A stretch of 64,000 nt of DNA from Carboxylicivirga caseinilyticus (GCA_025499705.1 JAFMVE010000006.1:62001-126000); one strand, 5' to 3'. Shown: positions 7,670 through 17,116, counted from the stretch's first letter. Notes: generated from the sequence alone by a model not told the origin. Numbers and translations: made by a program.

Positions 7670-9103
7670 ATGAGAAAGGAAGCAGATTTTCTTGGTGAAC
7701 TGTCATTGCCGTCAGAAGCTCTTTATGGGATACATTCCTTAAGAGCCAGGGAAAATTTTCCTAATCAAAAACCATTTCAATTGGAATGGTATAAAGCAAT
7801 GGGTAAAGTCAAGCTTGCCTGCTATCGAACCTATGCTAAATTTAAAGCAGCGGCTGAAGAAAAGTATAATTCAGACCAGTTGCCCATTACATTCTTTGAT
7901 CATACAACTATTGAAGTGCTGGAGGAAGCTGCCTCAGAAATTGCAGGAGGAAAGCATTTTGATCAGTTTATTGTTCCTGCTGTACAAGGCGGAGCGGGTA
8001 CGTCGATCAATATGAATGTCAATGAGATCATTGCCAACCTTGCAATTCTTAAGCTAGGTGGTGTTCCGGGTGATTATAAAAAGGTAGATCCTTTTGAACA
8101 TGCTAATGTTTTTCAATCAACCAACGATACCGTACCAACTGCCTTAAAAGTGGCAGCAATGATACTTCTGGATAAGCTGGAAGAGATAATTAATGAACAT
8201 CGCCAGCAGGTTGAAAAGCTCGAAAAGGAACATCGTAATGTGTTACGTCACGGGTATACGCAGATGCAGAAAGCGGTGCCATCTACTTATGATAAACTTT
8301 TTAGTGCCTATAATAATGCTTTGTCGCGCGATTGGTGGAGAGTTTCGAAATGTTCGGAACGTATTAAAGAAGTGAATTTGGGAGGAGGAGCAACAGGTAC
8401 CGGATTGAGTATTCCCCGTTTCTTTATTATGCACGTTGTTAATGAGCTGCAACATCTAACTGGTGTACCCGTTACGAGGGGAGAGAACCTGACAGATACC
8501 ACCTCTAACCTGGATAGCTTTGTGGAGGTTCATGCTATACTTAAAGCACATGCAGTAAATCTTGAAAAGATGGTAAACGATCTCCGTTTATTGGCTTCAG
8601 ATATTGCTTCAGGTAGTAAATTACTGATTCCACAACGTCAGGTTGGTAGTTCAATTATGCCGGGTAAGATTAATCCGGTTATACCAGAGTTTGTCATTAG
8701 TTCGGTGCATAAGATTTACGCAAATGATTTGTTAATATCTAACTTGTGCGGGCAGGGCTGTCTGGAGTTAAATGCATATTTACCCGTTATTGGTGATGCA
8801 TTACTCGAATCATTGCATTTATTGATTGACGCCAATCATTCAATGTTAAATAACCTGGTTGTAGGTCTGGAAATTCCATCAGAAGAGGAGGATATATTTC
8901 TGAATCCTGCAATAAGTACAGCGCTGATTCCTTATATCGGTTATCATAAAGCAACACAGTTTGCCCGGTTTATGAGACAAAATAATACCAGTATTTTTGA
9001 GGCAAATAATAGTCTTAATTTGATAAAGAAAGAAGTTCTGGACGAATTGATGAAACCGGAATCACTAATTCGACAAGGGTATAGTTTAAAGGATATAATT
9101 TAG
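7670..9103 (+). CDS. aspA: Aspartate ammonia-lyase
   Basis: A 477-residue enzyme of the fumarase/aspartase superfamily, converting L-aspartate to fumarate and ammonia in the cytoplasm. The signature GSSIMPGKINPV is at about 325-336, carrying the mobile SS loop. The aspartase-typical QGGAGTSINMNVNEIIAN is at about 107-124 and FQSTNDTVPTA follows. The length is standard. It follows the sigma-54 activator by 12 bp. In several anaerobes aspA sits among the hydrogenase maturation genes hydE, hydF and hydG. Here hydF is only 5 kb away on the other strand, which may reflect a rearranged cluster. Under anaerobic growth it would feed fumarate respiration. Confidence 0.92.
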   Translation: MRKEADFLGELSLPSEALYGIHSLRARENFPNQKPFQLEWYKAMGKVKLACYRTYAKFKAAAEEKYNSDQLPITFFDHTTIEVLEEAASEIAGGKHFDQFIVPAVQGGAGTSINMNVNEIIANLAILKLGGVPGDYKKVDPFEHANVFQSTNDTVPTALKVAAMILLDKLEEIINEHRQQVEKLEKEHRNVLRHGYTQMQKAVPSTYDKLFSAYNNALSRDWWRVSKCSERIKEVNLGGGATGTGLSIPRFFIMHVVNELQHLTGVPVTRGENLTDTTSNLDSFVEVHAILKAHAVNLEKMVNDLRLLASDIASGSKLLIPQRQVGSSIMPGKINPVIPEFVISSVHKIYANDLLISNLCGQGCLELNAYLPVIGDALLESLHLLIDANHSMLNNLVVGLEIPSEEEDIFLNPAISTALIPYIGYHKATQFARFMRQNNTSIFEANNSLNLIKKEVLDELMKPESLIRQGYSLKDII

Positions 9104-9200
9104 TTTATTAGCTAAAAATGAAGCATTAAGCTTTTATTTTCAAACATCTTTTCTATATTTAACCTAAAATTCAAGAAACACCCGCAAAATTCTCTGAATA

Positions 9201-9809
9201 GTGAAAACAAACCTAACTAACCTGCCGTTTTACACTGCCGATAATGATGAAAATAAAGATCAGTCGGAGTATCCATTTGATTTTACGTATGAACTGGGAA
9301 CCGGAGGTAAGGCTTCCGGTAAAGTTATTTTTAACGAAAGAGAAATCACATTTGAAGTAACAAACAGTGGAAATCCGCTATTTGAATTGCTCAAAGGAAT
9401 GGCAAAATTAATATTTGAACCATCTCATATCTGGGGTGAGGATAATATTAGTTGGGTTGATTGGTATGATGAAACTGGATTTCTGCGTTGGGTTATTGGA
9501 ACTGAAGATGGCATAAATGTGACCATTAAATTGATTCAATACGAAGATTTGTTTGATGAATCAACGGGCACTTTGGTAGGTGAGGGATCAATGAATATGA
9601 CTGACTTTTATTATGCCATCATTCATAAACTGGATAAGTTCATTAAGCGTTTGGGGTTACTCAATTACGAACAAAAATGGCAGAAGGATGAATTCCCGTT
9701 AACTTATTTCCTTTTATTGAAGAAATATCTGATAGAGAAAGGCTGCTGGATACCCACCAATGAAAAAGTGGGATCATTAAATGATGAATTGGATTTTTTA
9801 TTGGCATAA
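9201..9809 (+). CDS. Conserved-looking hypothetical protein, 202 aa
   Basis: Begins with GTG at 9201; no ATG is available near the N-terminus. The product is soluble and acidic, with no signal peptide or membrane segment. The first half is beta-rich (YELGTGGKASGKVIF, then EREITFEVTNSG) and aromatic residues cluster in DNISWVDWYDETGFLRWVIG. The C-terminal half is predicted helical. I do not recognise a domain. It stands alone between aspA (97-bp gap) and a PAS histidine kinase gene (94-bp gap), with codon use like its neighbours. No function is proposed. Confidence 0.65.
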   Translation: MKTNLTNLPFYTADNDENKDQSEYPFDFTYELGTGGKASGKVIFNEREITFEVTNSGNPLFELLKGMAKLIFEPSHIWGEDNISWVDWYDETGFLRWVIGTEDGINVTIKLIQYEDLFDESTGTLVGEGSMNMTDFYYAIIHKLDKFIKRLGLLNYEQKWQKDEFPLTYFLLLKKYLIEKGCWIPTNEKVGSLNDELDFLLA

Positions 9810-9903
9810 ACAATTAGTGTTTGTTTTCTTTTCAGGCTAAAACAATTGATTTAGGCTATAAATTCATATATTAGAGATTGCAATTGTAAACTAGATTGCC
9901 TTA

Positions 9904-11466
9904 ATGAATAAGAAGCCTACATACGAAGAGCTGGAGGAGAAAGTAAAAAGGCTGGAAGCCTTATTAAATGATCAACCACAAATTAATTTAATACAAGAAC
10001 TCAAAGAGAGCGAATCAAGGTTTAAAGCCTTGTCGGACGCTGCTCATGAGGGCATCTTTATTCATGATAATGGATTAGGACTAGAGGTAAATAACGTTGG
10101 CTGCGAGATGTTTGGCTATGACCCCGGAGAATTAATAGGTAGGCATGCTTTAGAAATTTTTACTGAAGATTCGAGAAAGTTGGTGATGACCAACATTAAG
10201 AATGGCGTAACGCACGCATACGAGGCAACCGGTTTAAGAAAAGATGGGTCCACTTTTACGGTTGAGATTACAGGTAAAAATTGTATCTATCATGGTAAAG
10301 AAGTAAGGGTTGCAGCCCTGCGTGATGTGACTGAAAGAAAGATAGCCGAACAGGCCCTGAAAGATAGTGAAAGCAAGTTTCGTGAAGTATTCGAGAATGC
10401 CGGCGATGGAATCTTGATTGGAGATCTTCAGGGGAGAATGATTGAGGTGAATGAAGCTTTTCTTAAGATGACAGGATATGATCGTGAAGATATTATTGGG
10501 TTTCATATTAAGAAAATTTTCTCACAGCAATCATTATCAGATAAGCCATTGCGATTCGATATGCTGAATAAGGGGCAAACGCTGATATTCGAAAGAGATA
10601 TAACCGGAAAAGAAGGTCAGTTGATACCGGTTGAGATGAATTCCAAAAGGCCTCATGCCAATTATTACTTGTCAATCATTAGAGATTTGCGAGAGAGAAG
10701 AAAAGCGGCGAGTGAATTGGAAAGAAAGAACAAGGAACTTTTATTGGCCAAGCAGAAAGCAGAAGAAAGTGATCGGTTAAAAAGTTCATTCCTGGCAAAT
10801 ATGAGTCATGAGATTCGAACACCTATGAATGGGATTCTGGGATTTGCCGAGTTGGTAAGAGCTGAAGATTGTGATAATAAAACACGGATGGAATATCTGG
10901 ATGTTATTATCAGTAGTGGTCATCAGTTATTGGACATCATCAATGATGTTCTCGAGATTTCTCGCATTGAAACAGGACAGATCAATATCATGAAATCAGA
11001 CATTAAAGTAAATGATTTACTTCGTGATATAAGCGTCTTTTTTCAACCATTGGCTCGCCAGAATCATAATACAATTCAGATTGAATGTCCGGAGAACTCA
11101 GAAATGCAGATTGTCTATGCCGATGAGATGAAGATGCGTCAGGTACTTACCAATTTGGTTAACAATGCACTGAAATTTACACTGAATGGGACAGTTAAAG
11201 TTGGATATGAAATTGAGAATACCTACCTGAAATTTTTTGTTCAGGATACAGGTATTGGAATACCTGCTGATTTCCTTGATAAAGTATTTGAACGTTTCTT
11301 GCAGGCAGAGTATAATGATCAGATGAAGCAGCGTGGAACCGGACTTGGGTTGGCAATTTGCAAGCGTTTAATAGAGATAATGGAAGGTGATATCTGGGTT
11401 CAATCAGTTGAAAATGAAGGATCCACTTTCTATTTTACTTTGCCATTGGATAAAAAAAAGAACTGA
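9904..11466 (+). CDS. PAS-PAS sensor histidine kinase
   Basis: A 520-residue soluble kinase. It begins with a short coiled coil (YEELEEKVKRLEALL), then two PAS domains at about 33-150 and 155-270 (SDAAHEGIFIHDNG, ENAGDGILIGDLQG). The HisKA domain holds the phospho-accepting His302 in MSHEIRTPMNG, and the HATPase_c domain shows N, G1 and G2 boxes (LTNLVNNALKF, DTGIGIP, GTGLGLAICK). There is no membrane segment, receiver or HAMP domain, so it senses a cytoplasmic cue through PAS. No response regulator lies next to it, making it an orphan kinase. A bidirectional terminator follows immediately. Confidence 0.93.
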   Translation: MNKKPTYEELEEKVKRLEALLNDQPQINLIQELKESESRFKALSDAAHEGIFIHDNGLGLEVNNVGCEMFGYDPGELIGRHALEIFTEDSRKLVMTNIKNGVTHAYEATGLRKDGSTFTVEITGKNCIYHGKEVRVAALRDVTERKIAEQALKDSESKFREVFENAGDGILIGDLQGRMIEVNEAFLKMTGYDREDIIGFHIKKIFSQQSLSDKPLRFDMLNKGQTLIFERDITGKEGQLIPVEMNSKRPHANYYLSIIRDLRERRKAASELERKNKELLLAKQKAEESDRLKSSFLANMSHEIRTPMNGILGFAELVRAEDCDNKTRMEYLDVIISSGHQLLDIINDVLEISRIETGQINIMKSDIKVNDLLRDISVFFQPLARQNHNTIQIECPENSEMQIVYADEMKMRQVLTNLVNNALKFTLNGTVKVGYEIENTYLKFFVQDTGIGIPADFLDKVFERFLQAEYNDQMKQRGTGLGLAICKRLIEIMEGDIWVQSVENEGSTFYFTLPLDKKKN

Positions 11467-11489
11467 CATTTTAGCCAGTTCTTCTTTTC
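11451..11489. terminator. Bidirectional terminator between converging genes
   Basis: AAGAACTG (11458-11465) and CAGTTCTT (11476-11483) flank a 10-nt loop. On the plus strand CTTTTCTT follows; on the minus strand a run of T from the A-tract at 11452-11459 follows. It serves both the kinase (stop 11466) and the leftward ligase gene (stop 11490). Confidence 0.78.
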
Positions 11490-13958
11490 TTATGCTTTCT
11501 GATTTAATGATATTCTTTGATAAACCATGTTCGTGAGCTTCTCATAGGAAGATTGCCCAGGATAAATAGGTTTTAAAAATTCAACACTAACCTTTCGCCA
11601 TGGTTTTGGAAATTTTGATCCTTTGGGTAATGCATCTTTGGCACCTTTAATGGATACAGGTACAATAGGTACATTAAGCTCCTTACTTAAAATAGCAAAT
11701 GTTTTTTTGAACTCACCTAATTTTCCATCAAACGAACGGGTTCCTTCAGGAAAGATGATCAGATTCTTTTTCTTCTTTAAAGCTTCACCCATCTTTTGAA
11801 TCGACTCTTTCAGATCTTTATTAAGGTCCATTATAATCACATGATGGCGATTGGCTATGTACTTTAAAAATCTTGAGTTAACATGCTTTTCTTTTGCGTA
11901 GAAATAGGTGTTTCTGATGGTCTGCTTTTTGAGAAATGAAGCCACAAATAATCCATCGAAGAAACTCTGATGGTTAGGTGCTATGATGCATGGACCATCA
12001 GGTATATTAGTCATTCCCTTACCTTTAAAACGGAAGTACAGGCGGAAGAAATATTTCGATAATTTCACGAAAAGAGTTCCGGTTAGCCAAGTCTTAGGTA
12101 ACTGAAGATTCACCTTCTCTTTAAGTATTTTCGACCAGTTAATTTTTTCAATAGAAAGGCGTGTACTTTTTGAGGCTACATATTCACTTAGTTTTAATAC
12201 CGAAGGAAATTTAACCATTTCATTCACATCCATCTCAACCCCAAAGGTTGACTGTAAAAATACCTGTAAACCAACCTTGTCAAGCGAGTCCATCCCTAAA
12301 TCCATCTCCAGATGATTACCCGGACGGACAGTGCAATTTTTTTCGTTGGCAATAAAGTCGCTAATAACCAGGTATTCCTTCAAGGTTATTTCTTCTGTTT
12401 CTTCTTCTTTCTGTGATATTTTATCCTGACTTACCAGTTCGTGAAGCATGAAACGCTGGAGCTTTCCAAGTCGTGTTCGTGGTAGTTCCGATTCATAGAC
12501 AGAAAAAGCTGTGATTTTTTTATATGGAGCAACAGATTGATTGTATTTATCAATTACTTCCCATTTGATTGTATTGTGAATGGCTTCTTCATTTTGGCCT
12601 TGTAACTCGGCTTTATTGGGTACAATGATGGCTCTGAGTTGATCTTTATCAGCAAATACGCCTATGTCAGCAACGCAGGCTGCCATGTTCTCAATTTTAG
12701 CTTCAATTTCAACCGGGTTAATGTTTTTACCATTTGAAAGAACGATAATTTCCTTTTTTCTACCGGTAATATATAAATAACCATCTTCGTCTAATTGTCC
12801 TAAATCGCCCGTGTATAGCCAACCATCTCTAAGCACTTGGGCAGTTTCTTCAGGTCGGTTGAAATAACCTTGCATGACATTCGCACCTCTTACAGCGATC
12901 TCTCCATCTTTAATTTCTACTGTTGCACAAGGCAGGATTTGACCAGGACTACCAATTTTAACTTTACCAGGACGAGTAAAGCTTATCATCGGAGCCGTCT
13001 CTGTCATTCCATAACCTTCCAACACCTCAAATCCTAGTATTTTGTAATCGTTTCCTACTTCCGGATCCAAAGCTGCTCCCCCTGATACCATAAATTTAAC
13101 AGCACCTCCAAATTTCTTATGAACAGACTTAAATATAGTTTTAGAGAATGCAGGTGAATTTATTGTTGCGGCCAGATTGAATAAGGCTTTTGCAACAAAG
13201 CTGTTATCTATCTTTGTTCGTATTCCTTTTCGAATAGCTGCATAAAGGCGAGGTACGCCAATAATTATAGTAACTTTATTTTCCTGTAAGGTTCTCAAAA
13301 TATCATCAGAAACCATGGATGGCGAAACTGCAATTTTGGCACCTACAAAAAGAGGAGCCATCATGGTACCCATCAAAGGAAATATATGATGAAGCGGTAA
13401 TAACATCATTACAACTTCATCACCAGAGTATATTTCAACACCTTTGGAAACAGCATCAATATTGGCTAATAAATTTCCAAATGATAACATAACTCCTTTG
13501 GGACTTCCGGTAGTTCCAGAAGTATAAATAATTACCGCTGTTTTATCTTCGGGAGTAGGCATTTCAGATAAAACGAAATCCTTTGGTGCCTCTATTTGTT
13601 CACATTCTTCAATTATCAGAACCTGAGTGTTGATGCCGGAACGAAGAACTGCTTCGTCTAACTGCTTTTTCTTTTCTCTCGAAGTGAAAACGATCTCAGG
13701 AAAGCAATCTTTAAGAATGTATGCTACTTCGTCGACTGTTGACATAAAGTCGATCGGAACCATGGTTGCTTCGCATTGCCATCCGGCATAGAAGGAATAA
13801 ATCCATCCAACCTGGTTCTCAGAATAAATAGCAATACGTTTTGCTTTGATATCTATTATTTGACTAGCGAAATTGGCTATTTTATCAGTTAACTGGTCGT
13901 AGCTAATGGTAATATCTCCACAGACTATCGCCGTCTTTTTTCCTGCATTACAGATCAT
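11490..13958 (-). CDS. Fused acyl-AMP ligase / acyl carrier protein / PlsC acyltransferase
   Basis: An 822-residue three-part protein. Residues 1-520 form an AMP-dependent acyl synthetase: TSGTTGSPKG at 146-155, EGYGMTETAP, YTGDLG and the GRKKEIIVLSNGKN hinge. Residues ~525-600 form a carrier domain with the phosphopantetheine Ser558 in LGMDSLDK. Residues ~625-822 form a PlsC-type acyltransferase with NHQSFFDG (HX4D) near 662 and FPEGTRSFDG. The order is opposite to E. coli Aas, where the acyltransferase comes first and there is no carrier domain. The likely role is to activate fatty acids, hold them on the built-in carrier and pass them to lysophospholipid or glycerophosphate. GAGGAG just before the ATG is an unusually good Shine-Dalgarno for this phylum. 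The domains are sure; the acyl acceptor is inferred. Confidence 0.9.
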   Translation of the reverse strand: MICNAGKKTAIVCGDITISYDQLTDKIANFASQIIDIKAKRIAIYSENQVGWIYSFYAGWQCEATMVPIDFMSTVDEVAYILKDCFPEIVFTSREKKKQLDEAVLRSGINTQVLIIEECEQIEAPKDFVLSEMPTPEDKTAVIIYTSGTTGSPKGVMLSFGNLLANIDAVSKGVEIYSGDEVVMMLLPLHHIFPLMGTMMAPLFVGAKIAVSPSMVSDDILRTLQENKVTIIIGVPRLYAAIRKGIRTKIDNSFVAKALFNLAATINSPAFSKTIFKSVHKKFGGAVKFMVSGGAALDPEVGNDYKILGFEVLEGYGMTETAPMISFTRPGKVKIGSPGQILPCATVEIKDGEIAVRGANVMQGYFNRPEETAQVLRDGWLYTGDLGQLDEDGYLYITGRKKEIIVLSNGKNINPVEIEAKIENMAACVADIGVFADKDQLRAIIVPNKAELQGQNEEAIHNTIKWEVIDKYNQSVAPYKKITAFSVYESELPRTRLGKLQRFMLHELVSQDKISQKEEETEEITLKEYLVISDFIANEKNCTVRPGNHLEMDLGMDSLDKVGLQVFLQSTFGVEMDVNEMVKFPSVLKLSEYVASKSTRLSIEKINWSKILKEKVNLQLPKTWLTGTLFVKLSKYFFRLYFRFKGKGMTNIPDGPCIIAPNHQSFFDGLFVASFLKKQTIRNTYFYAKEKHVNSRFLKYIANRHHVIIMDLNKDLKESIQKMGEALKKKKNLIIFPEGTRSFDGKLGEFKKTFAILSKELNVPIVPVSIKGAKDALPKGSKFPKPWRKVSVEFLKPIYPGQSSYEKLTNMVYQRISLNQKA

Positions 13959-13984
13959 AACTCCTCAGTTGCGTTGAAATCGAA

Positions 13985-13992
13985 CAAATATA
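13985..13992 (-). promoter_or_regulatory. Candidate -7 box for the acyl-ligase fusion gene
   Basis: On the minus strand this reads TATATTTG, an exact match to the Bacteroidota -7 consensus TAnnTTTG, about 27 bp before the start codon. No convincing -33 TTTG is seen at the usual distance. Confidence 0.4.
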
Positions 13993-14057
13993 AAAAAAAC
14001 AAGTTGGTAATTTTGTTTTCTCGGATTGATTTTTAATATAGTGACATAGTTAAATAA

Positions 14058-15281
14058 CTATAAGTAATCTGGTTTAATGGTTTTATTATTGGTTAGGAAA
14101 GGTGCTACAGCACGCTCATAAATTCCCTGAACATAGGCAATTGTCATGCCATAGTTGGTTATAGGTATTTGCGCGTCTTTAGCCAGATTTAATCTGTTAT
14201 GTAATTGTTTTCGGGTAATCATACACCCTCCGCATTGTATCACCAGCGAATAGTCAGTAATTGGCCTTTTTATGTTGTCGAGTCCGGCTACTACATCAAA
14301 ATGTAGTTTTTTACCGGTGTAGGCAGAAATCCATCTGGGTATTTTAACTCTGCCAATATCATCGCAGGCGACATGATGCGAGCACGATTCCAGGAGTAAA
14401 ATTCTGTCACTGTTCTTTAGTTCATCAATTTTGGGTGTTCCTTTCAAGTAGCTTTCAAAATCGCCTTTGAAATGAGCTAATAAAATACTGAATCCTGTTA
14501 GTGGAATATCTTTGGGTACCGAGGCATCTGCTTTCAAAAAAATCTGACTATCAGTAATAGCAAGGACTGGTTTAATACCCGTCTTTTTTAAAAATGAATC
14601 TACTTCTCTCTCCTTTAAAACAATACAAACAGCATCGTTATCCAGAATATCCCTGATGGCCTGAATCTGTGGAAGTATTAGCCTGCCTTCCGGGGCCTCA
14701 ATATCTATAGGTGTAATTAATAAAACAATATCACCATATGAAATAAGATCGCCAACGAGAGTGGGCATTTTATAGGCTGATTCAGGTATCGCTAGTTGAA
14801 TTTTTCGTACTAATGGATTAATGTCTGAATCGATTACCGAAAAATTCATTACTTCAACTGCATTCTGTTGTCTGGCAATTTGTAACCAGTCTTCACTAGC
14901 TTTATTAATATCACTCTTGTTGTGTAAAATTATATATGGTACCTCCTGTTTTTGAAAAGTCTCAATTAAATCAGTTTCATGCTTGTCCCACTCGTTATTA
15001 CTAACGACCAGTATGGCTAGGTCGATTAATTGAATCGACTGAGTTGTTTTTTTGATTCTCAGTTCACCTAATTCACCTATGTCATCAATACCAGCAGTAT
15101 CAATTAGTACCACTGGACCAAATCCACTGATTTCAAATGATTTTTTTACAGGATCGGTTGTTGTTCCGGCAATATCAGAAACGATAGCAATATCTTGATT
15201 AGCCAGTTTATTAATTATAGAACTTTTGCCATTGTTTCTTCGGCCAAAAATACCAATATGAGGCTTTCGATCTCTACTCAT
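14058..15281 (-). CDS. hydF: [FeFe] hydrogenase H-cluster maturation GTPase HydF
   Basis: About 407 residues from the Met at 15279-15281 (MSRDRKPHIGIFGRRNNGKS). The frame is open to 15305, but a -7-like box at 15303-15310 argues for the shorter form. The N-terminal GTPase domain has G1 GRRNNGKS, G3 DTAG and G4 NKSD. The C-terminal domain has CSHH and IQCGGC, the iron-sulfur site that receives and delivers the 2Fe subcluster with HydE and HydG. The His that often precedes CxxC is Gln here. HydE, HydG and the hydrogenase itself are not in the window. HydF presence implies H2 metabolism in this organism. Confidence 0.92.
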   Translation of the reverse strand: MSRDRKPHIGIFGRRNNGKSSIINKLANQDIAIVSDIAGTTTDPVKKSFEISGFGPVVLIDTAGIDDIGELGELRIKKTTQSIQLIDLAILVVSNNEWDKHETDLIETFQKQEVPYIILHNKSDINKASEDWLQIARQQNAVEVMNFSVIDSDINPLVRKIQLAIPESAYKMPTLVGDLISYGDIVLLITPIDIEAPEGRLILPQIQAIRDILDNDAVCIVLKEREVDSFLKKTGIKPVLAITDSQIFLKADASVPKDIPLTGFSILLAHFKGDFESYLKGTPKIDELKNSDRILLLESCSHHVACDDIGRVKIPRWISAYTGKKLHFDVVAGLDNIKRPITDYSLVIQCGGCMITRKQLHNRLNLAKDAQIPITNYGMTIAYVQGIYERAVAPFLTNNKTIKPDYL

Positions 15282-15302
15282 TTTAATCACCAAATTAGAT
15301 GT

Positions 15303-15310
15303 CAAAGGTA
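15303..15310 (-). promoter_or_regulatory. Candidate -7 box for hydF
   Basis: On the minus strand this reads TACCTTTG, an exact TAnnTTTG match 22 bp before the chosen hydF start. It overlaps the alternative upstream start at 15305, which supports the downstream Met. No clear -33 element. Confidence 0.4.
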
Positions 15311-15390
15311 GATTAATTTCGAAAATGTTACAGATTGAAAGTGAAAAAGATAACGAATCGTATTATTATGAGGTTAATTGCATGCGGTAA

Positions 15391-15420
15391 AAGAAAAATG
15401 GAGAGCTTTTAAACTCTCCA
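15391..15420 (-). terminator. Rho-independent terminator after the 117-aa gene
   Basis: On the minus strand TGGAGAG (from 15414-15420) and CTCTCCA (from 15399-15405) form a 7-bp stem followed by TTTTTCTT. It ends the leftward transcript from 15446-15799 and insulates hydF. Confidence 0.75.
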
Positions 15421-15445
15421 ATCTATTAGTTTGGGTGTTGAATGA

Positions 15446-15799
15446 TTAACCTGTATAGGCAAGTAAATTTTGTTTTATAAAAATTCGATACGTTAAGGCA
15501 TCCAGTTGCTTAAAGGGTAAAATGGCCATGTTGTCAAAGCGCAGATGATGTTCAAACTGATTGATTATTCGATCCACCTCATTGGCATAACCAGGATAAT
15601 CATTACGGATTTTCAGGCAACTCTGTCGGATGATTTCAATTTTCACTTTGTTTTCTTCTTCAGGCTCGGCCAGGTAGGCTAGACGATTGTTTATGTGTTG
15701 TAATACTTTAATCTTGTTTGTAATGTTTAGTTCAATATTTGTCCATGCCTTTGTTCCGTTTTCAACAAGCTTATTTAATACTTCGTTGCGAATCTTCAT
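15446..15799 (-). CDS. Small hypothetical helical protein, 117 aa
   Basis: A soluble, mostly helical protein without signal peptide or membrane segment. Heptad-like patterns run through NITNKIKVLQHINNRLAYL and the Glu/Lys-rich middle. Two His and several aromatic residues lie in the C-terminal third (HHLRFDN, YRIFIKQNLLAY). I recognise no family. It has its own downstream terminator and a 291-bp upstream gap, so it is probably a single-gene transcript lying between hydF and the K+ channel gene. Confidence 0.6.
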   Translation of the reverse strand: MKIRNEVLNKLVENGTKAWTNIELNITNKIKVLQHINNRLAYLAEPEEENKVKIEIIRQSCLKIRNDYPGYANEVDRIINQFEHHLRFDNMAILPFKQLDALTYRIFIKQNLLAYTG

Positions 15800-16090
15800 A
15801 GTTCTGTAGTTAGTCTTAGTTTGTTTTATCTATTAATTGCAGAACTTTCAAATCGTAACACCTTTTTAATAAAAAATATATGCTGTCTGTCAAAAAAGTA
15901 TTAGAACTAATAATATGAAAGGTGATGATAAATGATTTGATTCATAAGATGTGGTTTCATAACCTTTTGGATATCTTAAGTAGTGATTATTTATGAACGA
16001 TCAATCAAATGAATTTTTATTGCCTAAGATAATTTCTAGAAGTAGAACAACATATAATTTATCTAAGCATGATGTGTTGACCATTAGCTA
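15800..16090. other. AT-rich intergenic region, nothing assigned
   Basis: A 291-bp spacer between the 117-aa gene and the end of the K+ channel gene. It holds no open frame of note, no strong hairpin with a T-run and no clear TAnnTTTG box. It should contain the promoter of the 117-aa gene and the end of the channel operon transcript. Confidence 0.5.
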
Positions 16091-17116
16091 TCAAAGTCCT
16101 TCTTTTACCCCAAATAATTTTTCGAGTTGGTTTTTATTCTGGCCAACAGAAATGACAATGAGATACTGATCTTTTTCAATGCTTTGTGTGTCGGATGGAT
16201 TTTTTATAATTCTATTATCAATAACTAATCCAATCAGGATGACATTAATTTCTTTTTTCATTTTGACAAATGCGTCAAAGTATGTCAAACCCTTGTATGG
16301 ATTTTGTTCGGTCACTTTAAATTGCTGAATGTCCTGATCTTCCATTTTAATACTGGTAGAAATCAGGTCCTCAGTGAATTCAGCAACATGAGGTTCAAAT
16401 AAATAGCTTGCTACAAGTCGTGCTGCCACTTCGCTTCGTGAAACCACATGTTTGATGCCTGTATTGATCAAAGTCTCCTTCAAATCGGGATTGGTACAAT
16501 TAACGATTATATTAAGGTTCGAAAACTCTCTTTTGAGGTTCAATACAAAGACAAGCGTTTCGGTATCTTCATTAAAGTTGATAAATACAGCCTTGGTTTT
16601 TTCAATATTGGCTTTTCGATATGCCTCCATATTGTTGTAATCGGCAAACATAGCAAAGCATTGATCATGCGGGTAAAGATCTTTAATCAATTCCAAATCA
16701 CTTTTAAGATTGGTGACAAACGCAATGTTATGACCTGTAGGGAAGATTTGGTCAGCTACTTTTCTGCCAAAATCATTCCAACCGATAATTAAATAATGAT
16801 CTTCGAATTTTGTTCCGAAAAAACCGTTCTTCTTCTTTTCCATATATGTATTTATTCTACTGCTGATTTCACCAATAAAATAGCCTATAACTCCAAGGCT
16901 ACCTAAAATTACAAATAGTCCCACTACCTTTCCAAGTGGTGTAACGGGATAAAAGTCACCGTACCCTACAGTTGTTAGGGTTACAATGGCATACCAGAGG
17001 GCATCAGTAATCGACTGAATATTAGCATTAGGATCTTTGCTTTCGATTACTGAAATAAGATAGATTAAAAAGAGATAGACAATAAAGCCAATTGCTAATC
17101 CTGCTTTTTTCTTCAT
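16091..17116 (-). CDS. Potassium channel with RCK (TrkA-N/TrkA-C) domain
   Basis: A 341-residue two-helix channel. The first helix is at residues 6-24, the pore helix and selectivity filter TTVGYGDF at about 48-55, and the second helix at about 64-86. A Rossmann-type TrkA-N domain at ~105-230 (IIGWNDFGRKVADQ) follows, and a TrkA-C domain lies at ~255-330. The layout is that of MthK-like ligand-gated K+ channels. It is the last gene of the leftward PspA/DUF350/polyamine cluster, 12 bp after the AdoMet decarboxylase. Polyamines are known blockers of K+ channels in other systems, so adjacency to polyamine genes is suggestive. Gating ligand unknown. Confidence 0.93.
   Translation of the reverse strand: MKKKAGLAIGFIVYLFLIYLISVIESKDPNANIQSITDALWYAIVTLTTVGYGDFYPVTPLGKVVGLFVILGSLGVIGYFIGEISSRINTYMEKKKNGFFGTKFEDHYLIIGWNDFGRKVADQIFPTGHNIAFVTNLKSDLELIKDLYPHDQCFAMFADYNNMEAYRKANIEKTKAVFINFNEDTETLVFVLNLKREFSNLNIIVNCTNPDLKETLINTGIKHVVSRSEVAARLVASYLFEPHVAEFTEDLISTSIKMEDQDIQQFKVTEQNPYKGLTYFDAFVKMKKEINVILIGLVIDNRIIKNPSDTQSIEKDQYLIVISVGQNKNQLEKLFGVKEGL

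Noticed and set aside
16448-16792. Long plus-strand frame opposite the K+ channel gene
   Set aside because: It is antisense to a well-supported gene and its translation shows no coherent domain.
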